Both the position numbers and the translations under genes were made by a program. A model generated the notes under the pieces. That model made no database searches. It was not told the origin of the DNA and saw only the letters and a list, made by a program, of their open reading frames with translations. From Tabrizicola sp. (GTDB lineage Bacteria > Pseudomonadota > Alphaproteobacteria > Rhodobacterales > Rhodobacteraceae), in assembly GCF_016792905.1 (NCBI RefSeq), contig NZ_JAEULP010000058.1:1-64000 (forward strand): a stretch of 64,000 nucleotides of DNA. Direction: 5' to 3'. Shown one piece after another: positions 52,590 through 59,987 of this stretch. The number at the start of each line of letters is the position of its first letter. The stretch's first letter is position 1.

Positions 52590-53660
52590 TCAGGTCGGCG
52601 CCTCGACCAGCAGCGCCGTCCCGATCCCGCCCGCCGCCGCGATGGCGGCGAGACCCCTGCCCTGCTTGAGGCCGTGGAACAGGCGCACCGCGAGGATTGC
52701 GCCTGACGCGCCGATGGGATGGCCGCGCGCCAGCCCGCCACCTGCGGGATTGATGATCTGAGGGTCGAGGCCAGTGCCGTCGATCACCGCAAGGGCCTGG
52801 ACGGCATAGGCCTCCATGATTTCGGCCTGTGCCAGGGGTTCGCCCCGCCAGATGCGCCGGATCGCGGCGACGGGGGCGAGGCCGGGTTCTTCCGGGGTGC
52901 CGCCCAGCGTTGCCCCGCCAAGAAGGGCGAGGCCCCTGCCCCGCGCGATGCGGTCGGACACCACAAGGCAGACGGCGGCGGCATCGGCGGCGACGGCGGC
53001 GGTGGCGGCAGTGATGCTGCCGGTCAGGACCGGGGCGCGGGCGAGGAGCCTTGGCGAGAGGACACGCGGGAAGGCGTCGCGGGTGACGCCGTCCAGGGGG
53101 ACGATTTCGGCGCTGAGGTCGGCGGCGAGAGCCTTGGCGTGGCTTTGCGCCGCCCAGGCCTCTTGCCGCGCGCGCGTGATGTTCAGACGCTGCGCAAGGG
53201 CCGCTGCCGCCTCGGCCATGTCGGGGTCGCGGTCGGGCCAGGGGGTGAAGGGGGCCTGCTCGTAAGGCACGGGCGGGCCACCGTCGGGGTCGGTCCGCAG
53301 GCGCAGCGGGCGGCGGGAGTAGCTTTCGACGCCTCCGGCGAGGACGACATCGGCGGCGCCGGAGTCGACGAGGGCTTTCGCCAGCAGGATGGCGTCAAGT
53401 CCACCCGCGCATTGCCGGTCGGTGGTCAAGCCCGCGACGGTGTCCGGCAGGCCGGCGGCAAGGGAGACACGGCGGGCGGGGTTGCCGCCTGCGCCGAGAG
53501 CGTTCGACAGGATGGCCTCGTCGACCTGGGTGGCGTCGATCCCGGCATCGGTCAGGCAGGCCCGCAGGACCGGGGCGGCGAGGTCTTCGATCCGCAAGCG
53601 CGCAAAGGCCCCGCCCCGGGGCACCACGGCGGAGCGACGGGCGGCGATCAGGCGGGCCAT
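52590..53660 (-). CDS. Thiolase-family protein with altered active site
   Basis: A 356-residue thiolase-fold protein, shorter than the usual 390. The nucleophilic cysteine is present (TTDRQCAGGL, Cys84), as is the histidine in NPAGGGLARGHPIGASG (His314). The NEAF motif reads MEAY and the last catalytic cysteine position (CIGGG) reads AAAGG, so Ala341 replaces it. A standard Claisen condensation or thiolysis would be impaired. It overlaps the acyl-CoA ligase gene by 13 nt, in an operon with aroQ. It may be a specialised acyltransferase, or a degenerate enzyme. Confidence 0.78.
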   Translation of the reverse strand: MARLIAARRSAVVPRGGAFARLRIEDLAAPVLRACLTDAGIDATQVDEAILSNALGAGGNPARRVSLAAGLPDTVAGLTTDRQCAGGLDAILLAKALVDSGAADVVLAGGVESYSRRPLRLRTDPDGGPPVPYEQAPFTPWPDRDPDMAEAAAALAQRLNITRARQEAWAAQSHAKALAADLSAEIVPLDGVTRDAFPRVLSPRLLARAPVLTGSITAATAAVAADAAAVCLVVSDRIARGRGLALLGGATLGGTPEEPGLAPVAAIRRIWRGEPLAQAEIMEAYAVQALAVIDGTGLDPQIINPAGGGLARGHPIGASGAILAVRLFHGLKQGRGLAAIAAAGGIGTALLVEAPT

Positions 53661-54943
53661 AGCGCGGCCTCCAGCGCCTTGAGGTCGGTCTTGCCTGAGG
53701 CGAGCATGGGCCAGTCATCGCGCCAGATGAGCGCCCGGGGGGATTTGAGCGGGCCGATCTGGTTTCGGAGTGCCGTGAGGATCACGGCCTCCTGCGTGGG
53801 GTCGCCTTGCAGGATCGCGATGAGGGTATGGCCGCGCTTCGCGTCCGGCACCGGCAGGACGGCAGCGCGGGTGACGCCGGGGAGCGTTTCGAGGAGGGTT
53901 TCGATTTCCTCGGGGAACACGTTCTGGTCGGCAACCGTGACCATCCGGCCCGCGCGGCCTTTCAGGGTGAGGAAGCCGTTGTCGAGACTGCCGATTTCGC
54001 CCACCGAGAGCCAGCCGTCGCGCCAGCGGGTAGCGGGGGTTGTTGAATTGAGCGCTGACGCGCAAGCCTCTTGTCTCGCCTCTGCGCGTGAAGAACGCGC
54101 AACCGGCTCGGGCGAAGGGCCTCCGGCGGGGATATTTGGGCAAGTGTGAAAGGCAGGGGGGCGGCTGGTATCAGCGTAGCCGAGGAAGAGGTAGGGGCTT
54201 TTGACCCAGACCTCTCCGGTCGGGTCGAGGGTGATGTCCACGCCGGGATAGGGGCGGCCGACGGAGGTTTCCGGGGTCGTCTCGTCGGCGAGGGTGATGA
54301 AGCTGGTCTCGGCCGCGCCGTAGAACTCGCGAAGTTGGGCCTTGGGGGCGAGGATCTTGAGGGCGGCGCGGAGGGCGGGGTCGAGCTTGGAGCCGCCGGT
54401 GAGGATGAGGCGGAGGTCGGGGAGCGTCTCGGGGCCGAGGATCAGACGCAGTTGCGCAGGGGTGGCGTAGAGGTGGGTGATGCGGTGATGGGCGAGGGCG
54501 GCGCGCTGGCGGTCGGGGCGGAGGTCGGCCAGGAGGTGGACGTGGGCACCGAGGTGCAGGCCCTCGATGGCGCCATAAAGAGAGAGGGAGTGGATGAGGC
54601 GGCCCAGCGTGGCGACGCGTGTGGCGGGGCGGATGCCGAGGCTGGCGTTGACGGCAAAGCTGGCGGTCCAGGAGGCCTGCGTGCGGCGGATGCGGCGGGG
54701 TTGGCCGGTGGAGCCGGAGGTCAGGGTTTCGAAGACCGGCTGGTCGTGCGGGTCCGGCGGCGGCTGATCGGGGGCGCCGATGCGGAAGGCGGGGTGGCCG
54801 ATGGCGGCGGCAAGGCCCTGGGGACTGTCGGGCAGGATCGTGCCGGCCGAAGCCGGAAACCCGCCCGGATCAGCTCGCCCGATCTCGCCCCCGGTGCTGC
54901 CGAACAGCCGGGCCTCGGGGTGCCAGCGGAAGCGGTCGGTCAT
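53648..54943 (-). CDS. AMP-dependent acyl-CoA synthetase/ligase with a repeat-derived insert
   Basis: A 431-residue adenylate-forming enzyme. Motifs: ATP loop [18 protein letters not shown] near residue 75, [13 protein letters not shown] near residue 210, [44 protein letters not shown], and the catalytic lysine in [13 protein letters not shown]. It is shorter than typical ligases at the N-terminus. Between the Ala core and the hinge (residues about 263-303) is a sequence out of character (cysteine-, proline-, arginine-rich) whose DNA resembles an intergenic repeat. The frame stays open. It overlaps aroQ by four bases. Confidence 0.78.
   Translation of the reverse strand: MTDRFRWHPEARLFGSTGGEIGRADPGGFPASAGTILPDSPQGLAAAIGHPAFRIGAPDQPPPDPHDQPVFETLTSGSTGQPRRIRRTQASWTASFAVNASLGIRPATRVATLGRLIHSLSLYGAIEGLHLGAHVHLLADLRPDRQRAALAHHRITHLYATPAQLRLILGPETLPDLRLILTGGSKLDPALRAALKILAPKAQLREFYGAAETSFITLADETTPETSVGRPYPGVDITLDPTGEVWVKSPYLFLGYADTSRPPAFHTCPNIPAGGPSPEPVARSSRAEARQEACASALNSTTPATRWRDGWLSVGEIGSLDNGFLTLKGRAGRMVTVADQNVFPEEIETLLETLPGVTRAAVLPVPDAKRGHTLIAILQGDPTQEAVILTALRNQIGPLKSPRALIWRDDWPMLASGKTDLKALEAALWPA
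54040..54155. repeat. Repeat-like in-frame insert inside the acyl-CoA ligase
   Basis: The segment contains GCCTCCGGCGGGGATATTT (54118-54137 region), the core of a repeat I recall from intergenic DNA of many Rhodobacteraceae, followed by GTGAAAG. An inverted TGCGCG/CGCGCA arm pair lies at about 54083-54101. It adds roughly 40 codons in frame to the ligase gene. It occurs once in this window. Confidence 0.5.
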
Positions 54944-55380
54944 GCCTTGAGGAGCGTGGCGATCCGGCGGAGCGCCAGGAGGTAGCCCTCGGTGCCGCAG
55001 CCCGCGATGACGCCATCGGCACGGGCGGAGACGTAGGAATGATGCCGGAAGGCCTCGCGCTTGTGGATGTTGGAGATGTGGACCTCGATGACCGGGCCGT
55101 CATAGGCGTGGAGCGCGTCGAGGATCGCGATGGAGGTGTGGGAATAGGCGCCGGGGTTGATGATGATCCCGGCGGACTTGCCGCGGGCCTCGTGGATCCA
55201 GTCGACAAGCTGGCCCTCGTGGTTCGATTGCAGCGCGCGGAGGGTCAGGCCCAGCTCCTCGGCCAGGTCCGAAACCTTTGCCGCCACGTCGTCCAGCGTC
55301 TCGCGCCCGTAGATTTCGGGCTGGCGCAGGCCGAGGAGGTTGAGGTTCGGGCCATTCAGGAGGGTGACGAGCTTGGGCAT
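54940..55380 (-). CDS. aroQ: Type II 3-dehydroquinate dehydratase
   Basis: AroQ dehydrates 3-dehydroquinate to 3-dehydroshikimate in the shikimate pathway. The 146 residues match the whole family: [19 protein letters not shown] (catalytic Tyr), [42 protein letters not shown] (catalytic His in the NPGAYSHTS motif region), [19 protein letters not shown], and [15 protein letters not shown]. It is the first gene of a three-gene operon whose other members are not shikimate enzymes. The ATG at 55380 gives the canonical [12 protein letters not shown] start. Confidence 0.95.
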   Translation of the reverse strand: MPKLVTLLNGPNLNLLGLRQPEIYGRETLDDVAAKVSDLAEELGLTLRALQSNHEGQLVDWIHEARGKSAGIIINPGAYSHTSIAILDALHAYDGPVIEVHISNIHKREAFRHHSYVSARADGVIAGCGTEGYLLALRRIATLLKA

Positions 55381-55526
55381 CTCAGGTCCGCGCATTGGGG
55401 TCGCGCGAGATTAGCCGATATGGCCCTGCGGGCAACGGGCAAAAAATTGGCGGCCTTCCGGGCACCTGCTGGGGACAGGTCGGAAAGCCGCCCAGGGAGA
55501 CATCGGTTGCCCCAAAGGGGCTGAAA

Positions 55527-56396
55527 TCAGGCCACTTTCTCCAGCACCAGCTCGGGCAGGATACCCAGCGCGCGAACGACTTCCCGGGTCAGGTGCGGGC
55601 GGTTCAGGGTGTAGAAGTGCAGGTCCTCAACCCCACCCTGCACCAGCCGGTCGCAAAGCGCGGTGCATTGCGCCAGCGCCAGAAGCTCTTCTCGCCCGTC
55701 GCGGGCGGCCGTGGTGAAGGCTTCGTCGAGTTTGTGAGGGACGGAGGTTCCGCAGCGGCGGGCGAACTTCTTGGCACCCTCCCAGCTGGTGATCGGCAGG
55801 ATGCCGGGGATGATCGGGGCGTTGATCCCGGCCTTCACGCAGGCATCGCGGAAGCGGAAGAAGGTGTCGGCGTCGAAGAAGAACTGGGTGATCGCCGAGG
55901 AGGCGCCCGCGTCGATCTTGCGTTTCAGCCAGGTCACGTCGGAGGTCGCGTCGGCGGCATCAGGATGCGGTTCCGGGTAGGCGCCGACGCGGATCTTGAA
56001 CTTGCCGGTGCGGGCCAGCTTCTCCACCAGTTCCACCGAATTGGCGAAGCCAAGGGGATGCGGGACAAAGCGTTGCGCGCCTTTCGGGGCGTCGCCGCGC
56101 AGGGCGACGATCTCGGTCACGCCGGCGGCGGCATAGGATTCGGCGATGGCCAGCGTTTCGGTCCGGGTCGCATCGACGCAGGTCAGGTGGGCCGCGACCT
56201 TGAGGCCGTAGTTGCGATGGATGGTCGAGACCGCGTCATGCGTCAGGGTCCGGGTGGTGCCGCCCGCGCCATAGGTGACCGAGACGAAGGAGGGTTGCAT
56301 CGGGGCCAGCGCCTGCACCGTCTCCCACAGCCGGAACGAGGCGTCCAGCGACTGCGGCGGGAAGAATTCAAAGCTGATGCGGGGCGCGTTGGGCAT
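55527..56396 (-). CDS. metF: Methylenetetrahydrofolate reductase
   Basis: MetF reduces 5,10-methylene-THF to 5-methyl-THF for methionine synthesis, using FAD. The 289-residue TIM barrel has ISFEFFPPQSLDASFRLWETV, FVSVTYGAGGTTRTLTHDAV, VAAHLTCVDATR, VALRGDAPKG and DAGASSAITQFFFDADTFFRF, all typical. The ATG at 56396 has a GGAGAG site. It is transcribed away from metR, which is 85 bp distant, the classical arrangement for MetR control. Confidence 0.95.
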   Translation of the reverse strand: MPNAPRISFEFFPPQSLDASFRLWETVQALAPMQPSFVSVTYGAGGTTRTLTHDAVSTIHRNYGLKVAAHLTCVDATRTETLAIAESYAAAGVTEIVALRGDAPKGAQRFVPHPLGFANSVELVEKLARTGKFKIRVGAYPEPHPDAADATSDVTWLKRKIDAGASSAITQFFFDADTFFRFRDACVKAGINAPIIPGILPITSWEGAKKFARRCGTSVPHKLDEAFTTAARDGREELLALAQCTALCDRLVQGGVEDLHFYTLNRPHLTREVVRALGILPELVLEKVA

Positions 56397-56438
56397 GGGT
56401 CTCTCCTTCGATGGCCCCTTGTGGCGGATTATTCGATG

Positions 56439-56451
56439 TGAGACCAATTCA
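56439..56451. promoter_or_regulatory. Probable MetR site between metF and metR
   Basis: TGAG-ACCAA-TTCA is one mismatch from the MetR consensus TGAA-N5-TTCA, in the 85-bp gap between the divergent genes. A wider TGAGA/TCTCA inverted repeat surrounds it (56439-56460). Confidence 0.6.
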
Positions 56452-56481
56452 TAGTTCTCACGATCTTCATGAGGTTCATTC

Positions 56482-57387
56482 ATGTACATCGAGCTGCGCC
56501 ACCTGCGGACGATCCGCGCCATCCAGCAGGCCGGGGGGCTTGCCCGGGCGGCGGACGTTCTGAACATGACGCAGTCGGCGCTGTCGCATCAGGTTGCGGG
56601 GCTTGAGGCGCAGGCGGGGATGGAGCTGTTCGTGCGCCGGTCGAAACCGATGCGGCTGTCGGCGGCGGGGGTGCGGATGCTGCGGGCGGCAGAGCGCATC
56701 CTGCCCGAGATCGACGCGATGGAGGAGGAGTTCCGCGCGCTGCGGGCGGGGCGGACCGGGCGGCTGCACATCGCCTTCGAATGCCATGCCTGTTTCGACT
56801 GGCTGTTCCCGGTGTTGGAGATGTTCCGCCATGCCTGGCCGGAGATCGACGTCGACATCCGGGCGGGGTTGGCGTTCGAGGCCCTGCCCGCGCTGAACCG
56901 GGAGGATGTGGATCTGGTGATCAGTTCAGACCGGGAACCGCCGCCGGGGATCGTGTTCAACCCGCTGTTCGACTATCACCCGACCTTTGTCGGATCGGCG
57001 CAGAACCCCTTGGCGGCGAAGGAGTTCATCACGGCGGAAGATTTCCGCGACCAGGTGCTGATCACCTACCCGGTCAGCCGCGACAAGCTGGACATCTTCA
57101 CCGAAGTGCTGACCCCGGCCAAGGTAGAACCACGGGCGCAGCGGACGGCGGAACTTACGGCGGTGATCCTGATGCTGGTGGGGTCGAACCGGGGGGTGGC
57201 GGTGCTGCCGGACTGGGTGATGCGCGAGGTGAAGACGAACGCGGACTACATCACCCGGCCGCTGGGACCGGAGGTGGTCACGAAACGGATGTATGCGGCG
57301 ACGCGGGAGGAGGATGCGGCCAAGCCCTACATCGCGCATTTCCTGCGGCTGGCGCGGTCGGAGCCGGTGAAATTGCAGCGCGGGTAG
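56482..57387 (+). CDS. metR: LysR-type regulator MetR
   Basis: A 301-residue LysR regulator. The N-terminal winged helix reads ELRHLRTIRAIQQAGGLARAADVLNMTQSALSHQVAGLEAQAGMELFVRRSKPMRLSAAG, close to MetR proteins. The effector domain includes LHIAFECHACFDWLFPVLEMFRHAWPEIDVDI, and MLVGSNRGVAVLPDWVMRE. MetR uses homocysteine to regulate methionine genes. Divergence from metF supports the name. Twenty-eight nt after the stop lies copy C of the convergent-end repeat. Confidence 0.9.
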   Translation: MYIELRHLRTIRAIQQAGGLARAADVLNMTQSALSHQVAGLEAQAGMELFVRRSKPMRLSAAGVRMLRAAERILPEIDAMEEEFRALRAGRTGRLHIAFECHACFDWLFPVLEMFRHAWPEIDVDIRAGLAFEALPALNREDVDLVISSDREPPPGIVFNPLFDYHPTFVGSAQNPLAAKEFITAEDFRDQVLITYPVSRDKLDIFTEVLTPAKVEPRAQRTAELTAVILMLVGSNRGVAVLPDWVMREVKTNADYITRPLGPEVVTKRMYAATREEDAAKPYIAHFLRLARSEPVKLQRG

Positions 57388-57415
57388 GGGGGCTTCGACT
57401 TTATGCTGTCAAGGG

Positions 57416-57488
57416 TGTCCACGGTGGACAGATTTTCGCACGCAATGAAATCAAAGGGTTGCGCGCGGACGTTCAGGAGTTGTTAGGG
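57416..57488 (+). repeat. Convergent-end repeat, copy C
   Basis: About 73 nt after metR, between metR and the converging suhB side. It starts TGTCCAC-G-GTGGACA, then GATTTTCG, the CGCAA/TTGCG hairpin and a degenerate TTCA-N7-TTAG box. It aligns without gaps with copies A and B in the hairpin core. Confidence 0.75.
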
Positions 57489-57521
57489 TCTTCCACTTGA
57501 CCGCCCGACGGGATACGGGGA

Positions 57522-57536
57522 CCGGAGTTTTCGAAA
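57522..57536. repeat. Left half of an IS-split TTCGAA palindrome, ending in target duplication
   Basis: The last 8 bases, TTTCGAAA at 57529-57536, recur at 58296-58303 on the other side of the IS. Joining the halves gives a 22-bp perfect palindrome of the TTCGAA group. Confidence 0.8.
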
Positions 57537-58295
57537 GGGTCTACCACAGCTGAGGTGACCTGAGGGGTGATAGTCTGCAGGATTTGAGGAGGATTTTGTA
57601 GAGGTCGTTTGAGCGGTTGTTGAAGCGGAACTCGGTTTCCTTGAGGAAGATGGGGAAGGCATTGTTGCGCAGTCCGTTGAACTTCTGGTGGCGGCGTTTG
57701 GCGTAGCTCCAGAAGCTCTCGATGCCGTTGATGTGGACGCCGCCTTCGCTGAAGACGGGCTTGTTGGGATCGGCGTATTTGTCGATCCTGTGGTGGCGCG
57801 AGAAGCCGGCCTCGACCAGGCCGTGATAGGCGGGAAAGCCGTCGGAGGTGATTGTGGCCTCCTGGGCGACCTGGCCTCTCAGGATGGCCGTGAGTGTTGC
57901 TTTCGAACAGTTTTTCACGATCTGGCAGTGGACGCGCCCGCCGCGTTCGAGGATGCCGAAGACCGGGGTCTTGCGGCCCGCGCCGCGTCCGCGCTGGCCC
58001 CGGACGCGCGCGGGCCCGAAGTAGCTTTCATCGATCTCGACCTGGCCGCGGAACGGGCAGCCCTCGCGGGCCAGTTCCGCCATCCGCAGGCGCAAGAGGC
58101 GGTAGATCGCAAGCGTGGTGTTGTGGTGCAGCCCGGTCAGTTCGGCCGCGCGATCTGCCGTGATGTCGAGCGCAAAGAGCCGCAGAAGATCGCGGAACTT
58201 CCGCTCCGAAATTCTCCCCCGAAACAGGTAGCGGTTTTTCCAAGCCATGAGAGCACCTTAGCATACCCTCAGGACCGCCCAGCTGTGGTAGACCC
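57537..58295 (-). mobile_element. IS1595-family insertion sequence (759 bp)
   Basis: The ends are inverted repeats of about 30 bp with 4 mismatches, both starting GGGTCTACCACAGCTG. The element is flanked by an 8-bp duplication TTTCGAAA (57529-57536 and 58296-58303), the length expected for the IS1595 family. It carries one intact transposase gene. It landed in the first hairpin of a triple TTCGAA-type element between metR and suhB. Confidence 0.9.
57541..58248 (-). CDS. IS1595-family (ISXO2-like) transposase
   Basis: A 235-residue DDE-type transposase. It has a short helical N-terminus (AWKNRYLFRGRISERKFRDLLRLFALDITADRAAELTGLHHNTTLAIYRLLR), then the ISXO2-like catalytic core: VEIDESYFGPARVRGQRGRGAGRKTPVFGILERGG, TITSDGFPAYHGL, and HINGIESFWSYAKRRHQKFNGL with the third acidic or equivalent residue. 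Its TAG stop lies inside the left inverted repeat. No frameshift is visible, so the element may be active. Confidence 0.9.
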   Translation of the reverse strand: MAWKNRYLFRGRISERKFRDLLRLFALDITADRAAELTGLHHNTTLAIYRLLRLRMAELAREGCPFRGQVEIDESYFGPARVRGQRGRGAGRKTPVFGILERGGRVHCQIVKNCSKATLTAILRGQVAQEATITSDGFPAYHGLVEAGFSRHHRIDKYADPNKPVFSEGGVHINGIESFWSYAKRRHQKFNGLRNNAFPIFLKETEFRFNNRSNDLYKILLKSCRLSPLRSPQLW

Positions 58296-58354
58296 TTTCG
58301 AAAACTCCGGTTCGGAGCCTTTGAAGGCTCCGGTGCGATTTCTTCGAAGAAATC
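58296..58354. repeat. Right part of the composite TTCGAA-type hairpin element
   Basis: After the 8-bp duplication come the rest of the first palindrome (to 58310), a GGAGCCTT/AAGGCTCC hairpin (58314-58331) and an 18-bp perfect palindrome (58337-58354). The order and sequence mirror 29926-29991. Confidence 0.75.
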
Positions 58355-58358
58355 GGCC

Positions 58359-59144
58359 TCAGGCGCGGATGGTGTCGGCCATCGGCTTGAAAAGCCCGTC
58401 GTTCGCCGCGATCAGCGCGCCGTCCAGGGGATCGGTGCCCTCGCGCAGCCCCTCGACCAGGCCGCCGGCCTCCTTGACCAGCAGGATCCCGGCGGCGATG
58501 TCCCAGGCGGACAGCTCGCGCTCCCAGTAGCCGTCGAATCGACCGGCGGCGACATAGGCGAGGTCGAGCGAGGCCGCGCCCCAGCGGCGGACGCCAGCGC
58601 AGGCGGGCATCAAGCGACCGAGGTCCTTCAGCATCGCGGGCAGCGTCTGTTTCGCGCCGAAGGGTACGCCGGTGGCGAAGACCGCTTCGTGCATGGCGCG
58701 GCGGCCCGAGACGCGCAGGCGGCGGTTGTCGTTCAGCCAGCAGCCAGCGCCCTTTTCGGCCCAGAACATCTCGTCCTTGGCCGGGTCATAGACGACGGCG
58801 CTGACGATCTCGCCCTTGTGTTCCAACGCAATCGAGACAGCCCAGTGCGGCATCCCGTGCAGGAAGTTCGTGGTCCCGTCCAGCGGATCGACGATCCAGC
58901 GCCGGGTCGGGTCGGCACCGGCCTGCACCCCGGTTTCCTCGCCAATCCAGCCATAGGTCGGGCGGCCGCCGAGGAGTTCTTCCTTGATCAGCCGCTCGGC
59001 CTCGCGGTCGGCTTTCGAGACGAAATCGCCCGGCCCCTTGGTCGAGACTTGCAGGTTCTCGACCTCGCGGAAGTCCTTCACCAGGCTGCGTCCGGCCTTG
59101 CGGGCGGCCTTGATCATCAGGTTCAGGTTGGCAGAGCCTTGCAT
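58359..59144 (-). CDS. suhB: Inositol-1-monophosphatase family protein
   Basis: A 261-residue Mg-dependent phosphatase of the IMPase/SuhB family, which hydrolyses myo-inositol phosphate; SuhB also associates with transcription antitermination in enterics. Metal-binding motifs are present: the WIGEET segment near residue 67, RRWIVDPLDGTTNFLHGMPHWAVSIAL (DPLDGT) near residue 85, and the C-terminal LSAWDIAAGILLVKEAGG. The start QGSANLNLMIKAARKAGRSL fits the family. Confidence 0.92.
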   Translation of the reverse strand: MQGSANLNLMIKAARKAGRSLVKDFREVENLQVSTKGPGDFVSKADREAERLIKEELLGGRPTYGWIGEETGVQAGADPTRRWIVDPLDGTTNFLHGMPHWAVSIALEHKGEIVSAVVYDPAKDEMFWAEKGAGCWLNDNRRLRVSGRRAMHEAVFATGVPFGAKQTLPAMLKDLGRLMPACAGVRRWGAASLDLAYVAAGRFDGYWERELSAWDIAAGILLVKEAGGLVEGLREGTDPLDGALIAANDGLFKPMADTIRA

Positions 59145-59173
59145 CGTGTCATTCCCGGTGGTTCAGGCGCGGT

Positions 59174-59902
59174 CTATAGGGTCTGGCGCGCCGGAAAGAA
59201 AGAGTGCGCGATGAGGCCAGCGCCGGTGACGAGAAGCCAGAGCGAGAAGGCGAGGTAGCCTGCGACGGTGGCCATGGCGAGGAGGGGCGCCTCGTGGCCG
59301 AGGGCGATGGAGAGGCCTTCGCCAAGGCCGATGCCGATGCCAACCACGGCAAGGGCGGCGACGGCCGCGCCAGGTTTCGCGAAGCGCTGGCCAGTGGACA
59401 GGGCTTGCAGGGCGGCGAGCGTGACCCAGGCGAGGGTCAGGATCTGGCCCAGGTGTTCGCCGATGGCGACGCCGCCCCAGCCGTTCAGAAGCGTGAAGGC
59501 GGTTTCCAGGCTGGCGCGGGTGGCGGCGTCGGTGGCGGGGTCGGCGTGGAGCGTCGCCAGCGCGGGCACGGCGAAGACCCAGCGGAAAAGGCCGATGGCC
59601 TGCGCGATGCCCGCCAGCGCGCCCATCAGCGCCGCGGCGACGGCAAGACCGGGGCGGCGGGCCCAGTCGGCAGTGGCAAGTGCGAGCGTGGGGGCGAAGA
59701 AGATCAGGCCGACGGCGGAGAGCGCGAAGGCGTACCAGGTGAGGATCAGGGGGGCGCCCCCGGCGGCGAAGGCATCCAGCACCTCGCCCGCCGGGCGGCG
59801 CAGGATGTCGGGGTAGTCGAAGCTGGAGGCGAGAAGGGCGAAGGGCAGGTTGAAGGCGATGGCCAGAAGAAGGGCGGCCGCTCCCAGAATGATGCGCTGC
59901 AT
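59174..59902 (-). CDS. DUF4386-like integral membrane protein
   Basis: A 242-residue protein with about six helices (for example IILGAAALLLAIAFNLPFALLASSFDYPDILRRPAGEVL, LILTWYAFALSAVGLIFFAPTLALA and GYLAFSLWLLVTGAGLIAHSFF). The FDYPDILRRPAGEVLDAF segment recalls DUF4386 proteins, of unknown function. It is divergent from a TetR gene across 85 bp with two palindromes, so it is the likely target of that repressor. The start at 59902 was chosen because upstream codons run through the operators. Confidence 0.75.
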   Translation of the reverse strand: MQRIILGAAALLLAIAFNLPFALLASSFDYPDILRRPAGEVLDAFAAGGAPLILTWYAFALSAVGLIFFAPTLALATADWARRPGLAVAAALMGALAGIAQAIGLFRWVFAVPALATLHADPATDAATRASLETAFTLLNGWGGVAIGEHLGQILTLAWVTLAALQALSTGQRFAKPGAAVAALAVVGIGIGLGEGLSIALGHEAPLLAMATVAGYLAFSLWLLVTGAGLIAHSFFPARQTL

Positions 59903-59924
59903 GTTGTCCTCGGGGTTCAGGTGT

Positions 59925-59963
59925 GTCACTGTATGGTGACAAACGTATATCACCAGTCGGTGA
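59925..59963. promoter_or_regulatory. Two palindromes in the divergent DUF4386/TetR gap
   Basis: GTCAC-N6-GTGAC at 59925-59940 and TCACC-AGTC-GGTGA at 59950-59963. They share GTGAC/TCAC half-sites and lie in the 85-bp gap, suitable for autoregulated repression by the adjacent TetR protein. Confidence 0.6.
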
Positions 59964-59987
59964 CATATGCAATGGAGTTGCCTGCCG

